Notes: generated by a model from the sequence alone, not told the origin. A DNA stretch of 33,650 nucleotides from Candidatus Cryptobacteroides faecihippi (GCA_018066065.1 JAGHSC010000207.1:1-33650); one strand, 5' to 3'. Shown: positions 15,303 through 22,685, numbered from the stretch's first letter. Numbers and translations: made by a program.

Positions 15303-16484
15303 GTGCTACTACTTCAGGACATAATTGACGCATACCGTCTCGCACGACACAACAAGAGACGGAGCCCCGACCAGGTGGAGTTCGAGCTTCACTGGCAGAG
15401 GAACTGTGTCCAATTATATCATGACATCGTAGAGCGCCAGCTCCGCCCGACTGCCTACACATTCATCGCACCTCACCCACGACCTCGAGAGGTCTTCGCC
15501 TCAGACATGGCGACCCGAGTGCTCCATCACTACCTTGACATCAGACTGCGTCCCTTACTCGAGAAGCGCATGAGCGACCACACGTTCAACAACCGCGTCG
15601 GCATGGGACAATCAGCCTGCCAGGAGGCCGTGATCAATGACATCTATGAGATGAGCAACGGCTTCACCTCGGATGCCTGGATCATCAAGGTCGACATGTC
15701 GGGATGCTTTCCTAACATAAGGCAAGACACCGCCTATCAGCAATTGCTCGAGGTCATCATGGAGGACTACGAAGGCCACGACAAGGACGAGCTGATATAC
15801 ATGCTTCAGGTGTGTATCTTCAGCTATCCGACGCACCACTGTACACGAAAGTCCTCCCTCGACAAATGGAAGGACATCCCGGACTCAAAGAGCCTGTTCA
15901 AGAAGCCGGACGGTATAGGCGCAGCCATCGGTCACCTCATCTGGCAGAACGCCGTCAACTATTACTTCCACGAGATTGACGAGTGGATGCTCTCCTTCCC
16001 GGAGCTTCGCTTCGAGAGGTTTGTTGACGACATCTATATAATCACCAGAAGCAAGACCGCTCTGCTGCTCATCCCTGAACTCAGACAGAGACTTGCTGAC
16101 CTTGGAGCGACTCTCCATCCGAACAAGTTCTACTGCCAGCACTACACCAAGGGCGTGGAGTGCCTCGGGGCTCACATCAAGATGGACCGGATCTACCCGA
16201 ACAACAGGATTGTGGACCGTGCCGTCATGAGGGCCAAGACCTTCAACGGCTGCGTCCGTCCCGAGAAGGTGAACGACCTGCTCTCTTCTCTCAACTCCTA
16301 CTTCGGGATATTCAAGCACGGGAACGGATTCAACCAGGCCATGAAGGTGGTCCGCGCTCTGGATCCGGCGTGGTTTAAGTACGTACACTTCAACGCCCGC
16401 CGTGTCTGCCTTGAGGCGAACGACGGCTACAAGTACCGACAGCTTCTGGCCAAAAGGTATCATCTAACACCAACAACAGCATGA
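15303..16484 (+). CDS. DGR reverse transcriptase
   Basis: 393 residues from a GTG at 15303. It copies TR RNA into cDNA with errors at adenines, feeding mutagenic retrohoming. It begins with the group II intron/DGR-like pattern LARHNKRRSPDQVEFE; the catalytic motif is RFVDDIYII (about 239-247), with the other Asp in WIIKVDMSGCFPNI. The fourth-domain motif reads IGHLIWQ, with Trp where a Ser is common in relatives. Length and absence of an endonuclease or maturase domain suit a DGR RT. Its stop overlaps the next gene (ATGA). TR, Avd and two VRs confirm the role. Confidence 0.95.
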   Translation: MLLLQDIIDAYRLARHNKRRSPDQVEFELHWQRNCVQLYHDIVERQLRPTAYTFIAPHPRPREVFASDMATRVLHHYLDIRLRPLLEKRMSDHTFNNRVGMGQSACQEAVINDIYEMSNGFTSDAWIIKVDMSGCFPNIRQDTAYQQLLEVIMEDYEGHDKDELIYMLQVCIFSYPTHHCTRKSSLDKWKDIPDSKSLFKKPDGIGAAIGHLIWQNAVNYYFHEIDEWMLSFPELRFERFVDDIYIITRSKTALLLIPELRQRLADLGATLHPNKFYCQHYTKGVECLGAHIKMDRIYPNNRIVDRAVMRAKTFNGCVRPEKVNDLLSSLNSYFGIFKHGNGFNQAMKVVRALDPAWFKYVHFNARRVCLEANDGYKYRQLLAKRYHLTPTTA

Positions 16485-16729
16485 CACAAAACGAAAAGTT
16501 AGAGCTGCTCCAGCAGCAGCATGAGGTCGTTCTCAAGGAGAGCGCATACCTCAACGAGACGGACTACGTCGCCGCGAAGATTGCCGAAGGCTCAGCCACA
16601 AAGACCGAGTACAAGAGCGTCATCGAGGAGAGACGTCTGAGCCGTGAACGCATCAACGCCGCACAGGCAGAGATTGAGCGCCTCAACAGCATCGAACCTG
16701 AAGAGGAGCCGAGACCTATGGAGGACTAA
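16481..16729 (+). CDS. Small coiled-coil hypothetical protein
   Basis: 82 residues, translationally coupled to the reverse transcriptase (ATGA overlap). It is soluble, highly charged and helical throughout (Glu/Lys/Arg/Gln-rich, with a heptad-like pattern), ending in EEEPRPMED. No known motif is visible. It lies between the DGR and the lysis cassette, so its link to either is unclear. Confidence 0.6.
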   Translation: MTQNEKLELLQQQHEVVLKESAYLNETDYVAAKIAEGSATKTEYKSVIEERRLSRERINAAQAEIERLNSIEPEEEPRPMED

Positions 16730-16732
16730 ACC

Positions 16733-16990
16733 ATGAGGAAGTTCTGGGACATCATCGTGGGATTCCTCTGCAAGGTTCCCTACGACAAGCTCATGCACTT
16801 CTGCGTGGGCCTCATCATCGCGAGCTTCTTCTGCATCACTCTGGGCATGAAGGCCTGCATCGTGCCGGTCATCTTCGCCGGTTTCGCGAAGGAGTTCTTC
16901 GACATCTGGACAACCAAACAGTGGGATTGGTTCGACTTCCTTGCTACCTGCGTGGGCGGTCTGATCATTCAGCTGTTCGCTATCTTCTGA
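16733..16990 (+). CDS. Small three-segment membrane protein, holin candidate
   Basis: 85 residues with three hydrophobic segments: about 20-40 (LMHFCVGLIIASFFCITLG), about 41-58 (ACIVPVIFAGFAKEFFDI) and about 67-85 (FLATCVGGLIIQLFAIF). Size and topology suit a class I holin, and it starts the lysis cassette before the endopeptidase. The pattern DKLMHF...GFAKEFFD...DFLAT..GG also resembles a small VanZ-like membrane family, so holin remains an inference from position. Confidence 0.6.
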   Translation: MRKFWDIIVGFLCKVPYDKLMHFCVGLIIASFFCITLGMKACIVPVIFAGFAKEFFDIWTTKQWDWFDFLATCVGGLIIQLFAIF

Positions 16991-16994
16991 CGTC

Positions 16995-17255
16995 ATGGCA
17001 AGGGAAATCATCAACTCAATCCGTGGCTGCGCCTGGTTCTGGATCCTGTCCGGCATCGCAATCCTTCTGCTCATCGTCTCGCTCTTCATCCCTCCCACAG
17101 GGGTCATTGACGAGTCGGTGCTGAAGGCAGTCGGCGAGATCTTCGGCTTTGCGGCTCTGGGCACCGTGCTCTATGCCATCAACCGAGGCGTGGACGCAAA
17201 GCTCGCGAAGGGTGACACCTCGATAGAAATCAACTCGCCAGATGGGAACAATTAG
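16995..17255 (+). CDS. Small two-segment membrane protein, holin candidate
   Basis: 86 residues with hydrophobic segments at about 13-34 (AWFWILSGIAILLLIVSLFI) and about 47-62 (GFAALGTVLYAINRG), and a charged C-terminal tail. Together with the preceding membrane protein it forms a holin or holin/antiholin pair next to the endopeptidase. Its end overlaps the start of the peptidase gene by 14 nt. Confidence 0.6.
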   Translation: MAREIINSIRGCAWFWILSGIAILLLIVSLFIPPTGVIDESVLKAVGEIFGFAALGTVLYAINRGVDAKLAKGDTSIEINSPDGNN

Positions 17256-17667
17256 CAAGCACTTCTCCTACCGGGAATTTGAGGCCAGCCCTACCGCTGA
17301 CCATCTCGGGATCTGCAACGTCATCGTCACCCCGGAGGTGCGTGATGCGGTCAAGGCTCTCGTCCTTGAGGTTCTTGAGCCGCTCCGCACCAAGTGGGGC
17401 GAACCTCTGCATGTCAACTCAGGCTATCGCTGCCCTGACCTCAACAAGGCCGTGGGCGGTGTGCCTACCTCTCAGCATCAGAAGGGTGAGGCCGCCGACA
17501 TCAAGGCGGACAATCCTCTCGAGCTGGCGAGGCTTGCCATGGTTCTCGGTCTCCCGTTTGACCAGATGATCCTCTACCCGACCTTCGTGCATTTCAGCCA
17601 CAAGCTGAACGGTAAGCAGCGCAGGCAGGTGTTGTACAACAAATCCTACAAAGGTCCGAAACTATGA
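17242..17667 (+). CDS. Endolysin, peptidase M15 family
   Basis: 141 residues of M15 (D-Ala-D-Ala carboxypeptidase/L,D-type) peptidase that cuts peptidoglycan cross-links at lysis. The zinc site is visible: H79 and D86 in SQHQKGEAADI (SxHxxGxAxD) and H117 in the FVHFS segment. GYRCPDLN precedes it as usual. There is no signal peptide, so export depends on the holin. The start overlaps the preceding membrane protein gene, and the stop overlaps the spanin start. Confidence 0.9.
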   Translation: MGTISKHFSYREFEASPTADHLGICNVIVTPEVRDAVKALVLEVLEPLRTKWGEPLHVNSGYRCPDLNKAVGGVPTSQHQKGEAADIKADNPLELARLAMVLGLPFDQMILYPTFVHFSHKLNGKQRRQVLYNKSYKGPKL

Positions 17668-18143
17668 GACAAGCATTGAAAGGGCCAGTATTTGCGGCCG
17701 TTTTTCTGGTCCTTACGGCCTGCAGTCCTAAGATCTACCCGACACAGACCGACTCTATCAGGGTGGAATATCGCGACCGCATCGTGACCATTGTCGACAC
17801 CGTCACGTTCGAAGTGCCCGTCATCAGTGAGAAGGTCGTGACCAGGGACACCACGTCGCACCTTGAGAACGAGTGGGCGAGCTCGGACGCAACTGTATCA
17901 GAAGGACTGCTCTCTCATAGTCTCCAGACGAGACCGCACGTCGTGGAGATACCGGTGGAGACCCTTGTAGAAGTCCACGACACCCTTGTGGTGAAGGAAA
18001 AGGCTGAGACAATCGTGAAGGAGGTCGAGAGGCAGCCCACCAGACGGGAATCCTTCCTGATTGTCTGCGGAGAGATCTTCCTCGTCATGGTGGTTCTTGC
18101 TCTTCTCGGATTGCTTGTCAAGGCTTATCTAAAGCGCCGATAG
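17664..18143 (+). CDS. Unimolecular spanin-like lipoprotein
   Basis: 159 residues with both ends membrane-bound. The N-terminus is a lipoprotein signal with lipobox LTAC (lipidated C20). The periplasmic part is beta-rich with Thr/Val repeats (VETLVEVHDTLVVKEKAETI). A C-terminal transmembrane helix (FLIVCGEIFLVMVVLALLGLL) ends in LKRR. An outer-membrane lipid plus inner-membrane anchor in one protein is the u-spanin design, which disrupts the outer membrane in the last lysis step. It overlaps the endolysin stop and closes the lysis operon. Confidence 0.75.
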   Translation: MRQALKGPVFAAVFLVLTACSPKIYPTQTDSIRVEYRDRIVTIVDTVTFEVPVISEKVVTRDTTSHLENEWASSDATVSEGLLSHSLQTRPHVVEIPVETLVEVHDTLVVKEKAETIVKEVERQPTRRESFLIVCGEIFLVMVVLALLGLLVKAYLKRR

Positions 18144-18151
18144 TGTCACCA

Positions 18152-18324
18152 TTGGTGTCACGGCTTTGTAAGTCCTTGATATTCAAGCTACATTGTGGAG
18201 ATGGGCGGACTATCACAACACTCAATCTAAGGCCGTAGGAGGCCACATACACGGCCAGAAGCTGGTCTTTGTGGGTCTGATTGGGTCTGTGAGGGTCTCA
18301 TTGGGTCAGTCTTTGGTGTCACGG
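18152..18324. other. attP: Candidate attP region with core and arm-type repeats
   Basis: It lies between the lysis operon and the integrase 3' end, the usual attP place. A 12-bp direct repeat, TTGGTGTCACGG, flanks it (18152-18163 and 18313-18324). The likely core is 18193-18211, whose complement AGTCCGCCCATCTCCACAA resembles the T-stem and acceptor end of a tmRNA gene. Four near-identical heptamers GGGTCT/A lie at exact 10-bp steps (18272, 18282, 18292, 18302). No other gene is seen in 18144-18305. Confidence 0.55.
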
Positions 18325-19592
18325 TTCAGTGCATCGAAGCCAGCCATCGCCTTCTTCCTCTGCGAGTCTGTCACATCTATGTAGGGGCGCATCGCCCTGT
18401 AGTCATTATGTCCCGTCCACTGCATCACAACGGTGGGCGGGATTCCCATTTTCAATGCGTTGCACACGAAGGTGCGCCTACCCGCGTGCGTACCCATGAG
18501 CCCCCACTTCTCGCAGGTCACCTCGGAGCGCTCTGAGCCGTGATATTCCACCACCGTCATCTTGGTGTTGAGGCCGCAGTCCTTGGAGATCCTCTTCAGG
18601 TACCGGTTCATCACCTGGTTCGGTATCTGAGGAAGGCAGTGGCCGTCACCGTGGTCGCGGTCTATGTGACGCTCCAGGATCTCTCGGCTCCACTTGTTGA
18701 GATCTATCGTCAGGGCGCGTGCGGTCTTCTGCGTCACGAGCCTGAAGGAGTCCTCGCCCACATCGGTCCAGCGGAGATTCTGGGCGTCGGAGTATCGCAG
18801 AGAGGTGAAGCAGCAGAACAGGAACACATCGCGCACATCGTTGAGGTAGGTGTGGCCCTCTGGAGCTTCGTAGCTCCAGAACTTCATGAGCTCGTCCCAG
18901 TCGAGGAAGATGACCGGCTTGGCCGGACTCTTGAGCTTCGGACGGAAGGCGTCGTAGTCGTTGGTAGGCATGAGGCCCTTGCGGTCCGCCCAGGCGCAGA
19001 ACCAGCGCACATATCCGAGCTGGCGCTGGATGGTCGTGTCGTTGTGTCCTTCGGATGTTCGGAGGAACTCCACATACTTGGCGAAGTTGTACGAGGTGAA
19101 CCCATCGAAGGTCTGAAACGGCGCGAAGTCTCCCATGTGGCGCTTGACCGTCTTCATCTTCCTGATGGTCGCCTCACTCCATGCACGACGGACTGACTCC
19201 TCAGTCATGAACTGCCTGAAGGCCTCCCCCGTGGTATGGATGCCTGGAGCGTCAAGGCCGAGACGGACACGGAGTTCTGAGCGCACCTCGGAGACGGACG
19301 GCCACTTGTCAATGACTGCAAAGTCGGAGAAGACTGCCGCCGCCGTGTCGCGGTATCTGTTGATCTCGTTGTTGATAACCTGAGCCGGTATCTTCATAGG
19401 CCCATGAGTGGAGCGCAGCTTGCACATCTGTGTCGAGGTGTCCCACTTCTCCGGATCCACGAGGAAGCCGAGGTTGATGCTCACGATGGAGCGCGAGCCG
19501 TTCCACTTCGCACGACATACCAGGTGAGCGTGAAGGTCGTCCTCTTTCCTCTTGTGGGGGAAGAAGAACAGAGTGTACTTGAGCTGTATCAT
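18306..19592 (-). CDS. int: Tyrosine-type site-specific integrase
   Basis: 428 residues of a Bacteroidetes-type tyrosine recombinase that integrates and excises the phage. It has an N-terminal beta arm-binding domain, a SAM-like core-binding domain (about 120-215) and a catalytic domain. The catalytic set is visible: R266 (SLRYSDAQ), probable K289, H369-x-x-R372 (HAGRRTF), H395 (TGHNDY) and nucleophile Y404 (RPYIDV). Its start overlaps the repressor stop (TCATGA on the plus strand), so the two genes form one leftward operon. The 3' end overlaps the phased repeats of attP. Confidence 0.96.
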   Translation of the reverse strand: MIQLKYTLFFFPHKRKEDDLHAHLVCRAKWNGSRSIVSINLGFLVDPEKWDTSTQMCKLRSTHGPMKIPAQVINNEINRYRDTAAAVFSDFAVIDKWPSVSEVRSELRVRLGLDAPGIHTTGEAFRQFMTEESVRRAWSEATIRKMKTVKRHMGDFAPFQTFDGFTSYNFAKYVEFLRTSEGHNDTTIQRQLGYVRWFCAWADRKGLMPTNDYDAFRPKLKSPAKPVIFLDWDELMKFWSYEAPEGHTYLNDVRDVFLFCCFTSLRYSDAQNLRWTDVGEDSFRLVTQKTARALTIDLNKWSREILERHIDRDHGDGHCLPQIPNQVMNRYLKRISKDCGLNTKMTVVEYHGSERSEVTCEKWGLMGTHAGRRTFVCNALKMGIPPTVVMQWTGHNDYRAMRPYIDVTDSQRKKAMAGFDALNRDTKD

Positions 19593-19981
19593 GACTGAAG
19601 CTTCTCGATGATGCCGAGAAGACGGTCTATCTGGGCCTGCTGCTTCTCGATGATTCGCTGGAGGGCAGCTGTGTCGGTTCCGCCCACCGTCTGGTTGTGC
19701 CCGTTGTTCACCACATTGTGATTGCCCTGTACATTGGTGGAGGACACCAGCATCTGGGTGTGTTCAGCATCCATCAGGAATAAAGGATCAATTTCTGGAA
19801 AGTATTCACTGACTGTGTACGCAAGGTCGCGAGTTACACGGCGTCTGCCGCACATATACTCCGACAACTGGCTGCGACTTTTACCCATCGTCTTCCCAAA
19901 TTCCGACTGATTACGGATTTTTCCTTGAGAGATCAAAAAATTTTGTACGTCTCTAAGTCTTTGATTCATAATATCTTTCAT
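19589..19981 (-). CDS. Helix-turn-helix phage repressor
   Basis: About 130 residues from the ATG at 19981 (MKDIMNQRL; 19969 is a second option). A longer frame to 20056 would run through the operator-like sequence, so I reject it. The N-terminal domain holds an XRE/Cro-type HTH (NQSEFGKTMGKSRSQLSEYM). A C-terminal segment (LQRIIEKQQAQIDRLLGIIE) is a leucine-zipper-like coiled coil for dimerisation. It has no peptidase domain, so induction would not follow the LexA/CI self-cleavage route. It is transcribed divergently from the early operon. Confidence 0.85.
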   Translation of the reverse strand: MKDIMNQRLRDVQNFLISQGKIRNQSEFGKTMGKSRSQLSEYMCGRRRVTRDLAYTVSEYFPEIDPLFLMDAEHTQMLVSSTNVQGNHNVVNNGHNQTVGGTDTAALQRIIEKQQAQIDRLLGIIEKLQS

Positions 19982-19996
19982 ACGCAAGCAAATAGT

Positions 19997-20008
19997 TTTT
20001 GTACAAAA
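19997..20008. promoter_or_regulatory. Perfect palindrome, operator candidate near the repressor start
   Basis: TTTTGTACAAAA is a perfect 12-bp palindrome, 16 nt upstream of the repressor ATG. A half copy (TTTTGTAC) recurs at 19941-19948 inside the repressor gene. It may be an autoregulatory operator. Confidence 0.4.
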
Positions 20009-20032
20009 TTGATGGATTTTTCCTCTCGCAGT

Positions 20033-20083
20033 ATTGCATTTGAAGGAAAAATTCACTTATCTTTGCACCGTTGTTACTAACAA
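20033..20083 (+). promoter_or_regulatory. Early rightward promoter with dyad operator
   Basis: TATCTTTG at 20058-20065 fits the -7 box TAnnTTTG. Candidates for -33 are ATTG at 20033-20036 (21-bp gap) or TTTG at 20039-20042 (15-bp gap). TTGTTA-c-TAACAA (20071-20083) is a dyad at the expected transcription start and could be bound by the repressor. The first early gene begins at 20105. Confidence 0.6.
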
Positions 20084-20104
20084 AGTTAATAATAAACGGC
20101 AGAA

Positions 20105-20317
20105 ATGAAAGTACAAAAGACGAAATCAGGGAGAATCATGCTCCTCACCACACTGAGCACGATGGAGGTCGGCGAGAAGTGGAAAATCGACCCGCTCACA
20201 TACAAGACCGCGACGCTCAGAGTGACCTGCTCCAACTACGGAGCCGCAGTGAACAAAGTGTTCACAGTGAACAGTCCGGCAGATGCAAAGAAGATCATAA
20301 TAACAAGAACACGATAA
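20105..20317 (+). CDS. First early gene, small basic hypothetical protein
   Basis: 70 residues, first in the early operon. It contains TMEVGEKWKIDPLTYKTATLRVTCSNYG and ends with ADAKKIIITRTR. It is basic and probably a small alpha/beta fold. Such genes sit where Cro-like or excisionase proteins are found, but I see no helix-turn-helix and make no functional claim. The ATG is 40 nt downstream of the -7 box. Confidence 0.65.
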   Translation: MKVQKTKSGRIMLLTTLSTMEVGEKWKIDPLTYKTATLRVTCSNYGAAVNKVFTVNSPADAKKIIITRTR

Positions 20318-20331
20318 AACGTCAAAACGCC

Positions 20332-20553
20332 ATGAAAAAGACACCGCTCCACTACATCATCACCACAATCCTCACAGTCATCGGCATGATTGCCTTCTGC
20401 GTCATGGTATCAGAGCCGGCCGAAGGTCACAAGTTCACCGTCCTGCCCAACCTCATCGCCATGGGCGTGATCTGGGCGGAGATAAAACTTGCCGAGTGGC
20501 TTGAGAAGAACAACATCATCCAGACCGATCTGTTTGACGACGAGACAGTATAG
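20332..20553 (+). CDS. Small membrane protein of the early operon
   Basis: 73 residues from ATG 20332, with two hydrophobic segments (about 7-25, LHYIITTILTVIGMIAFCVMV, and about 39-55, LPNLIAMGVIWAEIKLA) and a charged C-terminus. The leader AAAACGTCAAAACGCCATG resembles the leaders at 22686 and 23043. Function unknown; early membrane proteins in temperate phages often act in exclusion or host takeover, but this is only a possibility. Confidence 0.6.
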   Translation: MKKTPLHYIITTILTVIGMIAFCVMVSEPAEGHKFTVLPNLIAMGVIWAEIKLAEWLEKNNIIQTDLFDDETV

Positions 20554-20643
20554 GGCGAGGCCCAGAGCAAGCAAGAACCCGCCACCGTCGTGAGGACGTA
20601 GGCACTTATACGCAAGCAGACAGCCGGGAGAGACCGGCACCTT

Positions 20644-20737
20644 GGAAAGCTCGGACACCTCCGGAGAGGTGATAGGCGTGAGTGAGATAATACTTGCTAA
20701 GCATTCCACGCCACAGGGTCCGACTCCCTGGCTTTCC
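20644..20737 (+). ncRNA. tRNA-like cloverleaf element, function unknown
   Basis: Four helices fit one fold: closing helix GGAAAGC (20644-20650) with GCTTTCC (20731-20737); hairpin CACCTC-CGGA-GAGGTG (20656-20671); helix GGCGTG (20675-20680) with CACGCC (20707-20712) around a 26-nt loop; and hairpin CAGGG-TCCGACT-CCCTG (20714-20730). The last hairpin looks like a T-arm and runs directly into the 3' closing strand, as in tRNA. I could not fit a canonical D-arm and anticodon arm. The rest of the 20554-20740 gap also holds a GCCGG-gagaga-CCGGC hairpin (20623-20638). Confidence 0.4.
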
Positions 20738-20740
20738 ACT

Positions 20741-21040
20741 ATGATCGCACTGAACACAAAGATAGCAGACCTCACCGTCGGGGAGTTTCAAGAGCTCCTC
20801 CGCTCGGCATTTACCCCGGGAGGGGGTATCCCGATTTACCCCGGGGGTAACAGGGAGTTTGCGACCGGAGTGACAGGACTCGCTGAGGCTCTCGGGGTCT
20901 CCTATTCCACAGCCAAGAGGCTCAAGGCGTCAGGCGTCCTGGACAAGGCAATCACCCAGACCGGCAAGGTCATCATCACAGACGTGGCGCTTGCACGACA
21001 GCTGCTCACAAGGGCCACACACGGAAGACATACCAAGTAA
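20741..21040 (+). CDS. DUF3853-like HTH protein
   Basis: 99 residues from ATG 20741, which lies 3 nt after the tRNA-like element. The pattern ADLTVGEFQELL at the start, then TGLAEALGVSYSTAKRLKASGVLDKAI and a terminal AQLLTR-type helix, matches DUF3853, a small excisionase/MerR-like winged HTH family of Bacteroidetes. It probably binds DNA; excision or early regulation are candidates. A glycine/proline-rich stretch (TPGGGIPIYPGGN) precedes the HTH. A longer frame back to 20642 (TTG) is open but would read through the structured element. Confidence 0.75.
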   Translation: MIALNTKIADLTVGEFQELLRSAFTPGGGIPIYPGGNREFATGVTGLAEALGVSYSTAKRLKASGVLDKAITQTGKVIITDVALARQLLTRATHGRHTK

Positions 21041-21051
21041 AACTTCATAAT

Positions 21052-21471
21052 ATGGAACCATTGAAACTGAACATCGAAGTCACCCTGAGTGACGAGAGCA
21101 TCAACAAGCTGGTGACCGCCTTGGGAGCGGCCATCGGTGGCTCGTTCGCCGGTGTCCTCGCGAAGCTCGCAAACGGAGCCCTTGAAGAGGCACCAAAAGC
21201 CGAGGCGGTAGAAGAACCCGCCGCACCGGTTGAGGCCGCTCCTGCGCCACAGGAGAAGCCAGCAGACGACATCCCTGAAGACCTCCCGATTACCGACGAG
21301 GAAATGGCGGAGGCAACACGCGCAGCGGTCACCCGACTGAAGGCCGCAGGCAAGTCCATACTATTCATCCGTACCGAGATCTTCGCCAAGTACGGCTGCA
21401 ACAACAGCGCCGGCTGTCCTCTGAGCAAGAGACCAGCTCTCCTTGAAGAACTCCAGAACATCGAGAAGTAA
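21052..21471 (+). CDS. Hypothetical protein with Pro/Ala-rich linker
   Basis: 139 residues. The first 45 form a helical segment with LVTALGAAIGGSFAGVLAKLANG. A Pro/Ala/Glu linker follows (about 50-85). The C-terminus (about 90-139) carries AAVTRLKAAGKSILFIRTEIF and KYGCNNSAGCPLSKRPALLEEL, a pattern found in small proteins encoded beside recombination genes of Bacteroidales phages. The family is not identified with confidence. The stop overlaps the next ATG (TAATG), so it is coupled to the nuclease gene. Confidence 0.6.
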   Translation: MEPLKLNIEVTLSDESINKLVTALGAAIGGSFAGVLAKLANGALEEAPKAEAVEEPAAPVEAAPAPQEKPADDIPEDLPITDEEMAEATRAAVTRLKAAGKSILFIRTEIFAKYGCNNSAGCPLSKRPALLEELQNIEK

Positions 21472-22685
21472 TGCCAAGCCAGCACGCCATACTCGCACCG
21501 TCCGCCTCCAAGAGGTGGATGACCTGCACACCCTCAGCACGTCAGGAGGCCAAGTACCCGTCAAAGGACTCGGTCTTCTCACGTGAGGGTACGATAGCAC
21601 ATGCGCTCGCGGAGTTCACCCTCAACTACTTCCTCGAGGAGAAGGCCGTCTATGTGCCGGAGTTCGAGGTATTTCAGAAGAGGATGAGACAGGAGAACCC
21701 TTCCCTGCTGCTGGACCTCACCGTCCAGTGTACCGATGAGGGCTTCGACTTCTGGGACATCTTCGAGATTGTCTACAACAACTACGTCACCATCGTGTAC
21801 GAAGACTTCCTCAATGTCAAGAAGGAGTTCGAGGATGCAGAGCTGCTCGTTGAGGCAGAGTTGAACCTCAAGTCCTACATCCCGGAAAGCTTCGGCTCAT
21901 CAGATGCCGTTCTGATCTACGGAGAAATCCTCAAGGTTTACGACCTCAAGTTCGGCCAGGGAGTCAAGGTCGAGGCTGAGAACAACACACAGATGCTCTG
22001 CTACGCCCTGGGCGCACTCCTCGGTCCTGCGGAGCTCAACGGCATCGACACCGTCCAGATGACCATCATCCAGCCGAGACTCCAGCACATCAGCTCGTGG
22101 AGCATCAGCGCTGACAAGCTCATCCAGTGGGCGACATACGAACTCAAGCCGGCGGCCCTGAAGGCCTTCAACGGCGAGGGAGAGTATGTGCCGGGCGACC
22201 ACTGCAAGTTCTGCCGTATCGCTCCGAGGTGCCGCGCCTGCGCCCTCCGTGCTACTATCCTCGCAGAGTCCAACAGTGAACCGTCCGAGCTGACCGACGA
22301 AGAGCTCGCAGACCTTCTCTACAAGCTGGAGTCCATCAAGAACTGGACGAGCAAGGTCGAGGAGTACGCGCTGCAGCAGGCAGTCAGCGGTCACGCCATC
22401 CCAGGCTGGAAGGTTGTCGAGGGCAGGAGCATCAGCAAGATCCAGGACCAGCAGTCAGCGATGGCCGACCTGTTCAGCGCCGGCTTCGAGAAGGATCTGG
22501 TCTGCAAGCCTGTCGAACTCAAGGGCATCACGGATCTGAAGAAGATCCTCCGTCCGAAGGGCTTCGAGGAACTCCTCGGCAAGTACGTCGTCAAGCCTCA
22601 GGGCAAGCCGACCCTTGCACCGGTATCAGACAAGAGACCCGAGATGAACAACATCGAGGGAGATTTCAATAACGTCATTTTATAA
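21471..22685 (+). CDS. RecB-like PD-(D/E)XK exonuclease, DUF2800 family
   Basis: 404 residues of a DUF2800-type nuclease related to Cas4/AddB. The opening LAPSASKRWMTCTPSAR is typical. Nuclease residues appear in GSSDAVLIYGEILKVYDLKFG (Asp, then DxK) and QMLCYALGA. Four cysteines in CKFCRIAPRCRAC (245, 248, 254, 257) could hold an Fe-S cluster or zinc. It lies upstream of a DUF2815 ssDNA-binding-like gene, a pair often found together in phage recombination modules. The likely role is to resect DNA ends for annealing-type recombination or replication. Confidence 0.88.
   Translation: MPSQHAILAPSASKRWMTCTPSARQEAKYPSKDSVFSREGTIAHALAEFTLNYFLEEKAVYVPEFEVFQKRMRQENPSLLLDLTVQCTDEGFDFWDIFEIVYNNYVTIVYEDFLNVKKEFEDAELLVEAELNLKSYIPESFGSSDAVLIYGEILKVYDLKFGQGVKVEAENNTQMLCYALGALLGPAELNGIDTVQMTIIQPRLQHISSWSISADKLIQWATYELKPAALKAFNGEGEYVPGDHCKFCRIAPRCRACALRATILAESNSEPSELTDEELADLLYKLESIKNWTSKVEEYALQQAVSGHAIPGWKVVEGRSISKIQDQQSAMADLFSAGFEKDLVCKPVELKGITDLKKILRPKGFEELLGKYVVKPQGKPTLAPVSDKRPEMNNIEGDFNNVIL

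Noticed and set aside
18193..18384. Plus-strand frame of 63 codons across attP and the integrase end
   Set aside because: It starts at TTG inside the likely att core and runs over the integrase 3' end; no protein features.
20644..20737. Canonical tRNA gene
   Set aside because: The D and anticodon arms do not fit normal tRNA geometry, although the T-arm and closing helix do; kept as tRNA-like only.
20642..20740. N-terminal extension of the DUF3853-like gene to a TTG at 20642
   Set aside because: The extra residues do not look like this family and would run through the structured cloverleaf element; ATG 20741 gives the usual length.
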